From assembly GCF_035658495.1 (NCBI RefSeq), contig NZ_CP141945.1, forward strand, positions 893,501-957,500: a stretch of 64,000 nt of DNA, in the 5' to 3' direction. The notes under the pieces were generated by a model. That model worked only from the letters and a program-made list of their open reading frames with translations, was not told where the DNA came from and ran no database searches. Both the position numbers and the translations under genes were made by a program. This DNA comes from Novosphingobium sp. RL4 (lineage in GTDB: Bacteria > Pseudomonadota > Alphaproteobacteria > Sphingomonadales > Sphingomonadaceae). Positions 47,169-56,337 of the stretch are shown here, piece after piece; the first letter of the stretch is position 1; each line of letters starts with the position of its first letter.

Positions 47169-48491
47169 TCAGTCGGCAGTATCGTCCTGAACGGTCCACT
47201 CGCGCAGATCGGGTTCACTCCCGATCAGCGCGAGCCCGTGCGCGATCGAGGTGAGTTCCTCGCCGCTGTCGATGCGGCTTTCGCCGAAGCGGGCCTCGAA
47301 CATGCGGCGCACCGCCGGGATCAGCGAGGAGCCGCCCGTCAGGAACACGTGGTCGATCTGGTCGGCCGCCATGCCCGCCCGCTGGAGCGCAAGATCGACG
47401 GTCTCGGCGATGCGCTGGAGGTCTGGGGCGATCCACTCCTCGAACTCCGCACGGGTCACGTCGGCCTCGATCGAGAGTTCCGGGCTTTCGAAATGGAAGT
47501 GCGCGCGATCGTCGCCCGACAGGCTGCGCTTCAGCTTGCCCACCGCATCGTAGAGCGGATAGCCCAGTTCGTTCTCCACCACCGCGATCATGCGCCCGAT
47601 GGCCGCGCCATCGGTGGCGCTGCGCTTGAGCCGCGCCAGTTCCTCCAGCGTGCGCCGGTTGCGCATCAGCGCAAGGCGGGACCAGTCGCCGAAATCGACG
47701 AAGTGTCCGTCCGGAATCTGCAGCACCTTGTCGAACGAGCGATAGGTGCCGCCCTTGCCCAGCATCGGCAGCACGAGACGGTCCATGATGCGGTAGTCGA
47801 ACCTGTCCCCGGCGATGCCGACACCCGCCGACCCGAGCGGCGTGCAGCGCTTGGCCGTTCCCGGCGCCTCCACCCGCACGATCGAGAAGTCGCTGGTGCC
47901 GCCGCCGAAGTCCGCCACCAGCAGCGTGGCCGGATCGGACAGGCGCGAGGCAAAGCTGTAGGCCGCGCCCAGCGGTTCGTAGACATAGTGGATCTCGCTG
48001 CCGAGCATCGAGAACATCGCGTCATAGCGTGTCCGCGCCAGCGCCGCGTCGGGCCGTGCGCCGACATAGCGCACCGGACGGCCGACGATGACCCGGCCGG
48101 GCAGGTTCCTTGCCGCCTCGCCGCCATGCGCGATGAGATGTTCCAGGAACACGCGGCCCAGTTCCTCGAAGCGCAGGCGCTTCTCGAACAGGTTGGCGCT
48201 GTCGAAGCCGGGATTGGCGGCAACCGACTTGAACGATTGCAGGAACCTGCTGCCTTGCGGAAAATCCAGGAATTCGGCGATGGCCCATGGCCCCGCCTCA
48301 TGCGCCAGGCCGCCCCGCACATCGTCGTCCTGCCAGAAGCACAGCGCCGAGCGGAACACCGAGCCGGTGCCGTCGGGCGCGGCGAAATCGACCAGTCCGG
48401 CACCGCCTTCTCCATCGGAAAGGGCCATGACCGAATTGGTCGTGCCGAAGTCGATGCCGACAGTACGCGCGGCGGTCATGCCATCGGACAT
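47169..48491 (-). CDS. Hsp70-family protein, YegD-like
   Basis: 440 residues, only the nucleotide-binding part of an Hsp70. GIDFGTTNSVMALSDG is the phosphate-1 motif and LLVADFGGGTSDFSIV the phosphate-2 motif; HVFLTGGSSLIPAVRRMF is the adenosine motif. The substrate-binding domain of DnaK is missing, as in YegD-type proteins. ATG 48491 has AAGGAA at good spacing. Convergent with the zinc receptor gene with no gap. Cellular role unknown. Confidence 0.87.
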   Translation of the reverse strand: MSDGMTAARTVGIDFGTTNSVMALSDGEGGAGLVDFAAPDGTGSVFRSALCFWQDDDVRGGLAHEAGPWAIAEFLDFPQGSRFLQSFKSVAANPGFDSANLFEKRLRFEELGRVFLEHLIAHGGEAARNLPGRVIVGRPVRYVGARPDAALARTRYDAMFSMLGSEIHYVYEPLGAAYSFASRLSDPATLLVADFGGGTSDFSIVRVEAPGTAKRCTPLGSAGVGIAGDRFDYRIMDRLVLPMLGKGGTYRSFDKVLQIPDGHFVDFGDWSRLALMRNRRTLEELARLKRSATDGAAIGRMIAVVENELGYPLYDAVGKLKRSLSGDDRAHFHFESPELSIEADVTRAEFEEWIAPDLQRIAETVDLALQRAGMAADQIDHVFLTGGSSLIPAVRRMFEARFGESRIDSGEELTSIAHGLALIGSEPDLREWTVQDDTAD

Positions 48492-48633
48492 GGTGCTGAT
48501 TCCTTGATCGGGGGACGGCCGAGGCCTTTGGCAGGCAAGGCCGCTTCACGCAACCTTGCTGTCCGGCCGCCTCCCCGATCGGCGAAGCTGTTCGGTCAGC
48601 TCCGCCCGTCAGCTTGCGCGCGGGAGCGCGAAC

Positions 48634-49257
48634 TCAACTGGTCTTTTCGAAAGCGGCGGTGATGCGGACCTGCACGTCGTCGCTGACAGCGGGCACATAC
48701 TTCGAGACGCCGAATTCCGAGCGCTTGAGCGTGCCGGTCGCGCTGAAGCCGATCGTGTAGGCCTTGTTCATCGGGTTCACGCCGGCGCCGCCGAACGTCG
48801 CGTCGAGGACCATGGGCTTCGTGACGCCATGCAGGGTGACAGTGCCGGAAATGCGCGCGGTGCGCGGGCCGGTCTGCTCGACCTTGCGGGACACGAACCG
48901 GATCGTCGGATACGTCGCCGCGTCGAACCAGTCGGCGCTGCGCAGTTCCTCGTCGAGCGTGTCATTGGTGGTCGCGATGCGGGCGACCGGCAGAGACACG
49001 TCGAGCGTGGTGGCCGCGAGCGCCTTGGGATCGAGCGAGAGCGAACCGGTGGCGCCGGGGATCGTGCCGAAGAAATCGTTGAAACCGAAGTGGTTCACCG
49101 CGAACTGGGCAAGGGTGTGGTTGCTTTCGACCTTGTAGGTTCCGGCCTGGACGGCTTCGGGCGCAGCCGATGCCTGCGCCGTGACGAGAGAGGGCGCCAC
49201 GGCGAGCGCGGGCGCGGCAGCGGCCAGCAGAAGGGCGGTGAACGAGACGGTCTTCAT
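48634..49257 (-). CDS. YceI family periplasmic lipid-binding-type protein
   Basis: 207 residues from ATG 49257 with a signal peptide (TALLLAAAAPALAVA). The YceI fold is marked by GTYKVESNHTLAQFAVNHFGFNDFFG, then LRSADWFDAATYPTIRFVS and GTVTLHGVTKPMVLDA. YceI proteins are lipocalin-like and bind isoprenoid lipids in the periplasm. Two perfect palindromes lie upstream. Confidence 0.88.
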   Translation of the reverse strand: MKTVSFTALLLAAAAPALAVAPSLVTAQASAAPEAVQAGTYKVESNHTLAQFAVNHFGFNDFFGTIPGATGSLSLDPKALAATTLDVSLPVARIATTNDTLDEELRSADWFDAATYPTIRFVSRKVEQTGPRTARISGTVTLHGVTKPMVLDATFGGAGVNPMNKAYTIGFSATGTLKRSEFGVSKYVPAVSDDVQVRITAAFEKTS

Positions 49258-49333
49258 GGGAGCTCCAATGGATGGGCGCGGCGGGAATGGCCCCGGCCGA
49301 TCTTGGCCGTGGCTATGCCGCCGCTCCCCCATC

Positions 49334-49380
49334 GGGATAATCCCTTGATTTGGGTAATATCTTTCAACCCGGAGTTGAAA
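49334..49380. promoter_or_regulatory. paired palindromes upstream of yceI
   Basis: TTTCAAC-CCGGA-GTTGAAA (49362-49380, perfect 7+5+7) and GGGAT-A-ATCCC (49334-49344, perfect 5+1+5) lie about 80-120 bp before the YceI start. They probably mark a promoter with bound regulators. No regulator gene is adjacent. Confidence 0.45.
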
Positions 49381-49400
49381 ATGCCCCGGATCGAAGCGAA

Positions 49401-49431
49401 ACGCCGGGCGCCGATGGCAGGCGCCCGGCGT
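49401..49431 (-). terminator. terminator after terC-like gene
   Basis: A perfect 12-bp stem (ACGCCGGGCGCC at 49401-49412, complement at 49420-49431) with a 7-nt loop begins 7 bp after the stop of the TerC gene. On the minus strand it is followed by TTTCGCTTC, a short T-rich tail, fitting an intrinsic terminator of operon 49438-56226. Confidence 0.7.
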
Positions 49432-49437
49432 GCCGTG

Positions 49438-50085
49438 TCAGAACAGCACGAGCAGACCGCGCGAGGGGTCTACGAGGCCCTCCCAGATCATCTTGCCCGC
49501 GACATAGAGGATCACGAGCAGGCCGACATAGGCGATCCAGCGATAGCGTTCGATCACGCGGGCCAGCAGGTTCGCGGCAAGACCCATCAGCGCGACCGAG
49601 AGGATCAGGCCGATCGCCAGAATGCCGGGATGGTCGCGCGCGGCGCCGGCCACGGCCAGCACGTTGTCGAGGCTCATGCTGATGTCGGCTACGGCCACCG
49701 CCCAGGCGGCGGCGGCAAAGCTGCGCGGCGCGGCCTTGGCGACGGGATCATCCTCGCCGCCGACATCCTCGCGCAGTTCGCGCCACATCTTCCATGCCAC
49801 CCACACCAGCAGCAACCCGCCCGCGAAGACGAGGCCGACAACCTGCATGAGCTGCGTCACCACGAGCGCGAAGCCGATGCGCAGGACCAGCGCGGCCAGC
49901 ACGCCGATCAGGATGACCTTGCGGCGCATCGCGGCGGGAAGTCCGGCCGCCAGCGCGCCGACGACGATCGCATTGTCTGCCGCCAGCATCACGTCGATCA
50001 GCACGACCTGCCCGAAGGCGGCCAGCGCGGCGGGCGAGCCGAGGTTGGAGAAATCGGCAACGATGTGCTGCCACAAGTCGGTCAT
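49438..50085 (-). CDS. TerC family integral membrane protein
   Basis: 215 residues with about seven hydrophobic segments. LIDVMLAADNAIVVGALA and VADISMSLDNVLAVAGAA are the paired acidic motifs of TerC (YjbE/YkoY type), which in several bacteria export manganese or assist metal loading of exported enzymes. It lies 7 bp after the ATP-grasp gene and ends the operon. Confidence 0.88.
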   Translation of the reverse strand: MTDLWQHIVADFSNLGSPAALAAFGQVVLIDVMLAADNAIVVGALAAGLPAAMRRKVILIGVLAALVLRIGFALVVTQLMQVVGLVFAGGLLLVWVAWKMWRELREDVGGEDDPVAKAAPRSFAAAAWAVAVADISMSLDNVLAVAGAARDHPGILAIGLILSVALMGLAANLLARVIERYRWIAYVGLLVILYVAGKMIWEGLVDPSRGLLVLF

Positions 50086-50091
50086 GTGGTG

Positions 50092-51183
50092 TTATCCCTG
50101 TTGGTCTTGGGTATTCCTCCAGGCGCCGCGCGCGGCGGCGAGGAGGAAGTCCGGATAGCTCCAGCCGCAAGCGGCGGCAGCCATTGTGGAGAGGCTGTCT
50201 TCGTCCTCGCGGCCCGGCCGGCCGGAGCCGGTGAGGTTGGGCTTGGCGTTGACGTCGAAAAGGAAATAAGTGCCATCGCCGTCGGCGCGGCAGTCGATCC
50301 GCATGGTCGCGCGGATTTCGAGAAGCGCGGCGGCCTGTTCGCAGGCGGCGATAGCCGCGGCGATGGCAGGATCCGCGCATTCCCCCAGGGTCAACGCCGC
50401 ACTGTTGCGGCTGACCGGAACATCGCCGTTATAGGGGGCGACATCGTCGAACTGGTCGAAGCGCCGCACCGGCGGCAGGGCGAAAGGCGCGGTCTCGCCC
50501 GAACGGCAGGCGGCAGGCATCACGGTGATGGTGATCTCCTGACCCGGCAGGAACTGCTCCAGCATGATCGACGCGCCGAACCGGCGGCTTTGCGCCAGAT
50601 CGCGGACCTGCGCGGCCAATTGCGCGCGGGTGCGGGCCACGCCCACGCCCTGGCTGCCGCGCCCCCGCAGAGGCTTCACCACGATCGGCACCCGGTCAGC
50701 GAAAGGGGCAAGCTGGGCGTCCAGATCGCCGTCGCCATCGATCAGCCACGAACGGGCGACCGGCAGGCCGGCCGCCAGCAGCCGCGCATTGGTGGCCGCC
50801 TTGTCGTCTATCGCCTGCATCGCCTTGGGATCGGGGCCGACGATCCAGGCCTTGCGGCTTGCGTCCTCGACGGGATGCCCTGCGAAGACCACGGTATTGG
50901 CCCAGAGCAATGTCGCGCCCGCATCCAAAGCAGCGGCGATGCCCGCCTCGGTATCGGGCCAGACCCAATCGAAGACCCGCGCGGGATCGGGATCGGCCAC
51001 CGGCGTCGCCAGCGTGCAGCCGGCCGCTAGCAGAGCCACGCCGATATCCGCGCCGCTGTCGGAATAGCCGCCGGGCTTGGCCTCCTTGCGCGCGCCGCCG
51101 ATCACCGGCGGTTCGAGCGCCTGATAGAGGATGGCGATGGTCTGTTCGCCCGGTGTCTGTTCGCCAACGTCAGGCGCGGTCAT
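50092..51183 (-). CDS. ATP-grasp ligase (D-Ala-D-Ala ligase-like)
   Basis: 363 residues from ATG 51183. The ATP-grasp fold is seen in VPIVVKPLRGRGSQGVGVARTRAQL, SIMLEQFLPGQEITITVMP and, for magnesium, YFLFDVNAKPNLTG. It is related to D-alanine-D-alanine ligases, but the N-terminal substrate domain is divergent, so its substrates are unknown; peptide-like or amino-acid condensation is likely. It overlaps the AbrB-type gene by 14 bp. Encoded between two membrane proteins. Confidence 0.75.
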   Translation of the reverse strand: MTAPDVGEQTPGEQTIAILYQALEPPVIGGARKEAKPGGYSDSGADIGVALLAAGCTLATPVADPDPARVFDWVWPDTEAGIAAALDAGATLLWANTVVFAGHPVEDASRKAWIVGPDPKAMQAIDDKAATNARLLAAGLPVARSWLIDGDGDLDAQLAPFADRVPIVVKPLRGRGSQGVGVARTRAQLAAQVRDLAQSRRFGASIMLEQFLPGQEITITVMPAACRSGETAPFALPPVRRFDQFDDVAPYNGDVPVSRNSAALTLGECADPAIAAAIAACEQAAALLEIRATMRIDCRADGDGTYFLFDVNAKPNLTGSGRPGREDEDSLSTMAAAACGWSYPDFLLAAARGAWRNTQDQQG

Positions 51184-52225
51184 TGGTGGCTCCCATGATG
51201 CGGAAGGACAGCGGCGCGCCGACAATGACCAGCACCACCCGCACAAGGTGGTGCACGATCACGAAGCCCGCCTCCAGCGAGAGGCTCAACGCGACCATGC
51301 TCATTTCCGCCACCCCGCCGGGCGAATAGGACAGCGCGACGAGCGCCGGATTGAGCCCCGTAGCCCAGCCGATCGCAAAGGCCCAGACGAAGGTTATCAC
51401 CAGCAGGATCGCCGTCGATCCCGCCGCCAGCAGCAGCGTCCGCGCGAGCGTTCGCAAGTCGAGCCCGACAAAGCGGCAGCCGATGGTGGCGCCAAGCCCC
51501 ACCTGGGCGGCGGCGATGGCCCATGCCGGAATATGGAAATCGGAAAGGCCGGTCAGATGAACCAGCGCGCTGACGAAGAGCGGCCCCATCAGGTGCCACG
51601 CGGGCAGGCGCAAGGCGCGGCCGATCACGCTGCCGGCGATCACGCAGCCGAGCCCCCAGAGCAGCAGCGGCCAGCCGGTCGCCTCGGTAACCAGCGGCGC
51701 GGCAAGCGGCGGGGCGTGGACGTCCGCCTCGAACGCGCGGATCAGGAAAGGCAGGATGAACACGACGAGGAAAATGCGCGCGCCGTGGATCAGGCCGATC
51801 ATCCGCTCGTCCGCGCCGCGCTCGGAGCCCATCAGCACCATTTCGGCAATGCCGCCGGGCATTCCGGCGAAGTAGGCGGTCGGCGGGTCGAAGCGGGCGA
51901 CACGGCGAAAGTAGATCACGCAGAGAAACGCCGCGCTGGCAAGGAACAGCGGCAGCAGCGCGATGGGCACGATCCATTCGGACGCCTGTTTCATGAGGCC
52001 GGGATGGAAGGCGCTGCCGAGCACGACGCCGATCACCGCCGACATCGGGCGGCGGGTGGCGGAGGAGGCGGCGATGGGCAGACCGGCGATGCTCCCCGCC
52101 GCGCAGGCGGTCATCGCGCCCAGCACCCAGGGCAGCGGCGCGCCGATCGACCAGAACACAGCGCCCCCCGCCGCGCCAAGGGCAAGCGCGGCAAGGAAGC
52201 GCAGGATCATCGCTGCCTTCGTCAT
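51170..52225 (-). CDS. AbrB-duplication family membrane protein
   Basis: 351 residues, very hydrophobic, with two repeats of the AbrB (COG3180) pattern: GAPLPWVLGAMTACAAG in the first half and LPAWHLMGPLFVSALVHLTG in the second; YFAGMPGGIAEMVLMG and YSPGGVAEMSMVAL are paired repeats. Often called putative ammonia monooxygenase, but it is a transporter-like protein. ATG 52225 lies within a REP-like hairpin; ATG 52210 is an equally good start. Co-directional with CitMHS. Confidence 0.82.
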   Translation of the reverse strand: MTKAAMILRFLAALALGAAGGAVFWSIGAPLPWVLGAMTACAAGSIAGLPIAASSATRRPMSAVIGVVLGSAFHPGLMKQASEWIVPIALLPLFLASAAFLCVIYFRRVARFDPPTAYFAGMPGGIAEMVLMGSERGADERMIGLIHGARIFLVVFILPFLIRAFEADVHAPPLAAPLVTEATGWPLLLWGLGCVIAGSVIGRALRLPAWHLMGPLFVSALVHLTGLSDFHIPAWAIAAAQVGLGATIGCRFVGLDLRTLARTLLLAAGSTAILLVITFVWAFAIGWATGLNPALVALSYSPGGVAEMSMVALSLSLEAGFVIVHHLVRVVLVIVGAPLSFRIMGATNDRA

Positions 52226-52253
52226 TGCGAGCCCCGCAGGGGCGCGGCAATCC
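52221..52253. repeat. REP-like hairpin at AbrB gene start
   Basis: The 33-bp stretch beginning GTCATTGCGAGCC and ending GCGGCAATCC forms an imperfect hairpin (ATTGC/GCAAT outer, GCCCC/GGGGC inner). It resembles the dispersed CATTGCGAG...GCAATCC repeats of many proteobacteria. It occupies the 54-bp gap between CitMHS and AbrB genes and covers the annotated start. Confidence 0.55.
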
Positions 52254-52279
52254 GGAGCGGGAGCTGGCGCAACACCGAA

Positions 52280-53581
52280 TTACCCCACGAACGGGAAGGC
52301 CAGCACCATCATCCCCACCAAGGTCATCACCAGGCAGCACAGCGCCGCCGGGACCAGCGTGAAGCGCTGGTGATCGGCAAGGTCCACGCCCGCAAGGCTC
52401 ACCAGCAGGTAGGTCGAGGGTACCAAGGGGCTGAGCAGGTGAACCGGCTGGCCCATCAACGAGGCACGGGCGATGGCCATCGGCTCCACGCCGTAATGCG
52501 CGCCTGCCTCGGCAAGGATCGGCAGCATCCCGAAGTAGAAGGCATCGTTGGAGATGAAGAACGTGCCCGGCAGGCTGATGAGCGCGGTGATCGGCGCCAT
52601 GTAGGGGCCGAGGAACGGCGGGATGAAGTTCACCACCTCGCGGCTCATCGCCTCGACCATGCCGGTGCCCGACAGGATACCGGTGAAGATGCCCGCCGCG
52701 AAGATCAGCGAGACCACGGCCAGCACATTGCCCGCATGGGCGGCGATGCGCTCCTTCTGCTCCTTAACATGCGGGTAGTTGGCGATCATCGAGATCGCGA
52801 ATGCCAGCATCATCAGGATCGGCAAGGGCAGCACGCCCCAGACCAGCAGCACCAGCAGCGCGGCGACCAGCGCGGCGTTGAACCAGATCATCTTGGGACG
52901 GCGCGCTTCGGGCCACTGCGAGACGGCGAAGTCGGCCAGCTCCTTGGGCGTCGCGGCTTCGACGCGGCCGATGCGGCGGCGTTCCTTGCGGCCGAAGTGG
53001 ATCGCCAGCACCACCAGGAAAGCAAGGCCCGCGATCATGCCCGGAATCAGCGGCACGAACAGCGTCGAAGGATCGAGCTTGAGCGCGCTGGCGGCGCGGG
53101 CGGTCGGCCCGCCCCAGGGGGTGAGGTTCATCACCCCGCTCGTCACCATCAGCAGGCAGACGAGATAGAGCCGGTTCATGTCGTAGCGCTTGTAGAGCGG
53201 CAGCATGGCGGCCATCGTGATGATGTAAGTCGTCGATCCGTCGCCATCGAGGCTGACGAGCGCGCAGAGCACCACCGAACCGATCAGGATCAGCATCGGA
53301 TCGCCGTGGACCAGCCGGATCAGGCGGCCCACCAGCGGATCGAACAGCCCGGTGTCGGTCATCGTGCTGAAGAACAGGATCGCGAAGAGCAGCATGACGC
53401 CGGTGGGCGCCAGCTTGGTCAGGCCCTCGATCATCATGTCGCCAAGCCCGGCATGGAAACCGGCGAGCAGAGCGAACAGCGTGGGCACGACGACCAGCGC
53501 GACCAGCGGGGTCATCCGCTTGGTCATGATGAGCGTCATGAAAGTGGCCACCATCAGGAAGCCGATAAGGGCGAGACTCAT
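52280..53581 (-). CDS. CitMHS family citrate/metal-H+ symporter
   Basis: 433 residues with about 12 hydrophobic segments. LVSLDGDGSTTYIITMAAMLPLY, VMNLTPWGGPTARAASAL and FISNDAFYFGMLPIL are CitM/CitH hallmarks. The family imports citrate as a complex with Mg2+ or Ca2+. With the porin, the binding protein and a TctDE-like system it makes a complete tricarboxylate-type response locus. Confidence 0.9.
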   Translation of the reverse strand: MSLALIGFLMVATFMTLIMTKRMTPLVALVVVPTLFALLAGFHAGLGDMMIEGLTKLAPTGVMLLFAILFFSTMTDTGLFDPLVGRLIRLVHGDPMLILIGSVVLCALVSLDGDGSTTYIITMAAMLPLYKRYDMNRLYLVCLLMVTSGVMNLTPWGGPTARAASALKLDPSTLFVPLIPGMIAGLAFLVVLAIHFGRKERRRIGRVEAATPKELADFAVSQWPEARRPKMIWFNAALVAALLVLLVWGVLPLPILMMLAFAISMIANYPHVKEQKERIAAHAGNVLAVVSLIFAAGIFTGILSGTGMVEAMSREVVNFIPPFLGPYMAPITALISLPGTFFISNDAFYFGMLPILAEAGAHYGVEPMAIARASLMGQPVHLLSPLVPSTYLLVSLAGVDLADHQRFTLVPAALCCLVMTLVGMMVLAFPFVG

Positions 53582-53620
53582 GATTGTCCCCGAATGTCTG
53601 TCATGGATGGATGGGACGGA

Positions 53621-55123
53621 TCAGAACGTGACGCCGACGCGGGCGGTCAAAGTCTGTCCATCGTCTTTCCCGGTATAGGCACCGGCGGTATTCTGCGTGT
53701 TCCAGTGGATGGCGTTGACCTGGAAACGGGTGAAGCTGTTGAGATACCAGTTCACGCCCAGCGTCGCCGCCCAGCCCTGTGCAGGGGTGACGATATCGTC
53801 GAACTCGAGGTTCTCGTAGCGGGCCGTCAGCTCGATCGCGCCGGGGCCGCCTTCGAAGACCGGGCGCAGCACCTTGGGCTGGCCGAAGCTGCCGAGGCGC
53901 GGATTATAGGGAGGCAGGTCTCCGGTCAGGAACCAGCCGCCCGAGACGCTCCACGCGCGGGTCACGAAATCGGGGCGGCCGTTGTCGAGCCGGGCATGGC
54001 GCTCGCCCGCCTCGCCCATGACCCACAGCGGGCCGGAATAGCCGCCCAGTTCCACGCCGTAGCCGGTGGTGCCGGTGCCGCCGGTCAGCGTGCCGGTGGA
54101 AAGCCGCAGGCCGCCGTTGAAACGCCCGCCGATCACGGTGTTGCGCGTCAGGGTGTTCTTGCCGGGGTGGAGCATCTCGTCGAAGCCCCAGATCCCGAGG
54201 TGCAGCACCTGGCGGTCGGACTTCACCGGGTTCCAGTGCGCGCGGGCGAGCACGGTGCGGTTGTCGGAAGTGCTCTGGTCGCCGTCGATACGGTCTCCGG
54301 TGACGGTCAGCGAGGCGTGGCCGGTCTTCCAGAACAGGCGCGGCATGATGCCGAGGCCGTAGAAGGCGCGCTGCGGGATGATCGCGGTGGCAACCACCGA
54401 GCGTTCGGTGAACGGCGTCGAATCCGAGCCGGTCGAGCCTTCGAAGCTGCGGTCGTTGAACAAGTGGCCGACGCGCACGTCATAGTCCATGCCCGGCGCG
54501 ATGCGGTTGCGCCAGCCCATGAAGGCGGTGACGACGTCCACTTCGTTTTCCGAAAAATCGGTCTCGAACTGATAGAAGAAGTGCGTGCCCACGGTACCTT
54601 CAAGACCCATGCGCAGCGCGCGCATGCCCGTGGTAGTGAGGTTGCGCCCCGCATATTTCGAGCCGGTGGATGTGCTGACATCGGTGATGATGCGCCCGCG
54701 CGGCTTGAAGCTGAACATGCCGTCTGCCGAGTGGAATACCGGCAGGCCCGCGCCCCATTCGGTGCTCACGCCCGAGGCCGAGACGGCGGCGGCGCGCACG
54801 CGCTCGATATCGCGTTCGGCCGGGCCGGGAGGAAGGAGCTGCGGCGCATAAGGCTGCGTCACCGCCACTTGGGGCGCGGCTTCTGGAGCGGCGACAGGCG
54901 ATTGCGGTGCTGCGGCCACGACCGGGGCGGCCGCTACCGGGGCACCCGAACCCTGAACCGGCGAACCGGCTTCCAGCTTCTCCACGCGTTGGCGCAGGGA
55001 GGCGATTTCGGCGGCCTGCGCCCGCACGAGTTCGGCAAGATCTTCCCTGCTGGGTTCCTGGGCCAGCGCCGGGGTCGCCGCGATCAGGGCGGCGAGGGCT
55101 GTGCCCGCTGCAATGACTTTCAT
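53621..55123 (-). CDS. OprO/OprP family porin
   Basis: 500 residues with signal peptide (AALIAATPALAQ), a coiled-coil (EDLAELVRAQAAEIASLRQRVEKLEAG, about 27-52) and a Pro/Ala linker before a 16-strand-type barrel (FSFKPRGRIITDVS onward, ending TLTARVGVTF). OprP-like porins are anion selective, which suits a citrate or other polyanion. Its ATG overlaps the binding-protein stop (ATGA). Confidence 0.85.
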   Translation of the reverse strand: MKVIAAGTALAALIAATPALAQEPSREDLAELVRAQAAEIASLRQRVEKLEAGSPVQGSGAPVAAAPVVAAAPQSPVAAPEAAPQVAVTQPYAPQLLPPGPAERDIERVRAAAVSASGVSTEWGAGLPVFHSADGMFSFKPRGRIITDVSTSTGSKYAGRNLTTTGMRALRMGLEGTVGTHFFYQFETDFSENEVDVVTAFMGWRNRIAPGMDYDVRVGHLFNDRSFEGSTGSDSTPFTERSVVATAIIPQRAFYGLGIMPRLFWKTGHASLTVTGDRIDGDQSTSDNRTVLARAHWNPVKSDRQVLHLGIWGFDEMLHPGKNTLTRNTVIGGRFNGGLRLSTGTLTGGTGTTGYGVELGGYSGPLWVMGEAGERHARLDNGRPDFVTRAWSVSGGWFLTGDLPPYNPRLGSFGQPKVLRPVFEGGPGAIELTARYENLEFDDIVTPAQGWAATLGVNWYLNSFTRFQVNAIHWNTQNTAGAYTGKDDGQTLTARVGVTF

Positions 55124-56226
55124 CTGGTCTTTTGTCCGGAGGCGAGGATCGCGTTCCAGTCGCGCAGGAAGCGCTCACGGGTCAGGCGATCGAGGTTGAC
55201 GAGAAGCTGCGGGCCAACGCGCACGGGGCGGGCCTGACCGGCAGGAAGGCGGTGCGAAGCGGGAACGTCCGTACGCACGGGCCAGAGGCTGTGCCGGGCA
55301 AGCTGGGCCTGACCGGCGCGGGAAAGAAGGAAATCGAGGAACAGCCGCGCGGCGGCCGGATGGCGCGCCTCGCGCGAGATGAAGGCGATGCGCGAGGTGA
55401 CGATGGTATAGTCGCGCGGGAAGACCACGCCGATGTTCGGATCGCGCCGCGCCCGTTCGAGCGCGTAAGAGCCGATCACGTTGTAGGCCATCGCCAGTTT
55501 GCCCGAGGCAACGCCCTGGAGCATTTCCTCGGTATGCTTCATGAGCACCGGGCGCGTCGCCGCCATCGCTTCCACGAGGCTGCGGGTATCGCGGGTGATC
55601 TGGAAATCCTGCGAAAGGTAGAGATACCCGACGTTCGAACGCGCCGGGTCGAAAGTGGCGATCTTGCCCATGAAGGCCGTGCGGCGCTTGCGAAGAAGCT
55701 GCTCCAGCTGCTGGTGGCTTTGCGGCACGAGCGCGGCCGGCACGAGCTTCTTGTTGTAGACCACGCCGATCGGCTCGGCGGTGACGCCGAATCCCATGTT
55801 CTTCCACACCGCGGCAGCGGGCAGCGCCGGCTTCTCCGGGCTGGCATATTGCTGCGCGTACCCGTCGTTGATGAGCTTGACCTGCTGGTCCATCGCCGAG
55901 GACCAGACGATGTCCGCCGAATATTGCTTCGCCCGCGTTTCGGCGGTGTAGCGGCGATAGAGTTCGGCCGAACCGAGATCGGCATAAAGCACCTGGATGC
56001 CCGGATAGAGCCGCCGGAACGCGGCAACGACCGGGACCATCTCCGCCTTGTCGGCATTGGCGTAGATTCGCACGGTGCCTTCGGCCTGGGCATCGGCGAT
56101 GACGCTGTCGTAGGAACGCGGATAGCCGGCCGGGCGCTCGGCCGGGCGCCGGGCCTCGGCAGGCGCGGTCATCGCGGGAAACGCGACCATCGCTGCAAGT
56201 GCCAGAACCGTGATGAAGCTGCGCAT
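55120..56226 (-). CDS. periplasmic Fbp-type substrate-binding protein (extracytoplasmic, sensor-associated)
   Basis: 368 residues from ATG 56226 (GAGAGG upstream) with a signal peptide ending MTAPAEA. The family 1 / Fbp-type fold is seen in VRIYANADKAEMVPVVAAFRRLYPGIQVLYADL, SADIVWSSAMDQQVKLIND and LAMAYNVIGSYAL. No ABC permease is next to it. Being divergent from a TctDE-type system and ahead of a porin and transporter, it likely presents a ligand to the sensor kinase, as such orphan binding proteins do in related loci. Confidence 0.82.
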   Translation of the reverse strand: MRSFITVLALAAMVAFPAMTAPAEARRPAERPAGYPRSYDSVIADAQAEGTVRIYANADKAEMVPVVAAFRRLYPGIQVLYADLGSAELYRRYTAETRAKQYSADIVWSSAMDQQVKLINDGYAQQYASPEKPALPAAAVWKNMGFGVTAEPIGVVYNKKLVPAALVPQSHQQLEQLLRKRRTAFMGKIATFDPARSNVGYLYLSQDFQITRDTRSLVEAMAATRPVLMKHTEEMLQGVASGKLAMAYNVIGSYALERARRDPNIGVVFPRDYTIVTSRIAFISREARHPAAARLFLDFLLSRAGQAQLARHSLWPVRTDVPASHRLPAGQARPVRVGPQLLVNLDRLTRERFLRDWNAILASGQKTR

Positions 56227-56337
56227 TCCTGTATCCTCTCGCTTTCCGGGTCTCATGTCGGATAAGCTGATGGACATGCCCTACGATCCGAAGCTGTCAT
56301 CCACCTTTCACCAAAAATTGTCCGCCGGGCCGCTCCC

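Noticed and set aside
48556..51030. Open frame of 824 codons on the plus strand
   Set aside because: It runs antisense through YceI, TerC and ATP-grasp genes, all with clear motifs.
51131..55237. Open frame of 1368 codons on the plus strand
   Set aside because: It is antisense to four well-supported minus-strand genes (ATP-grasp, AbrB, CitMHS, porin). Its His/Arg/Gly-rich low-complexity translation is typical of GC-rich antisense frames.
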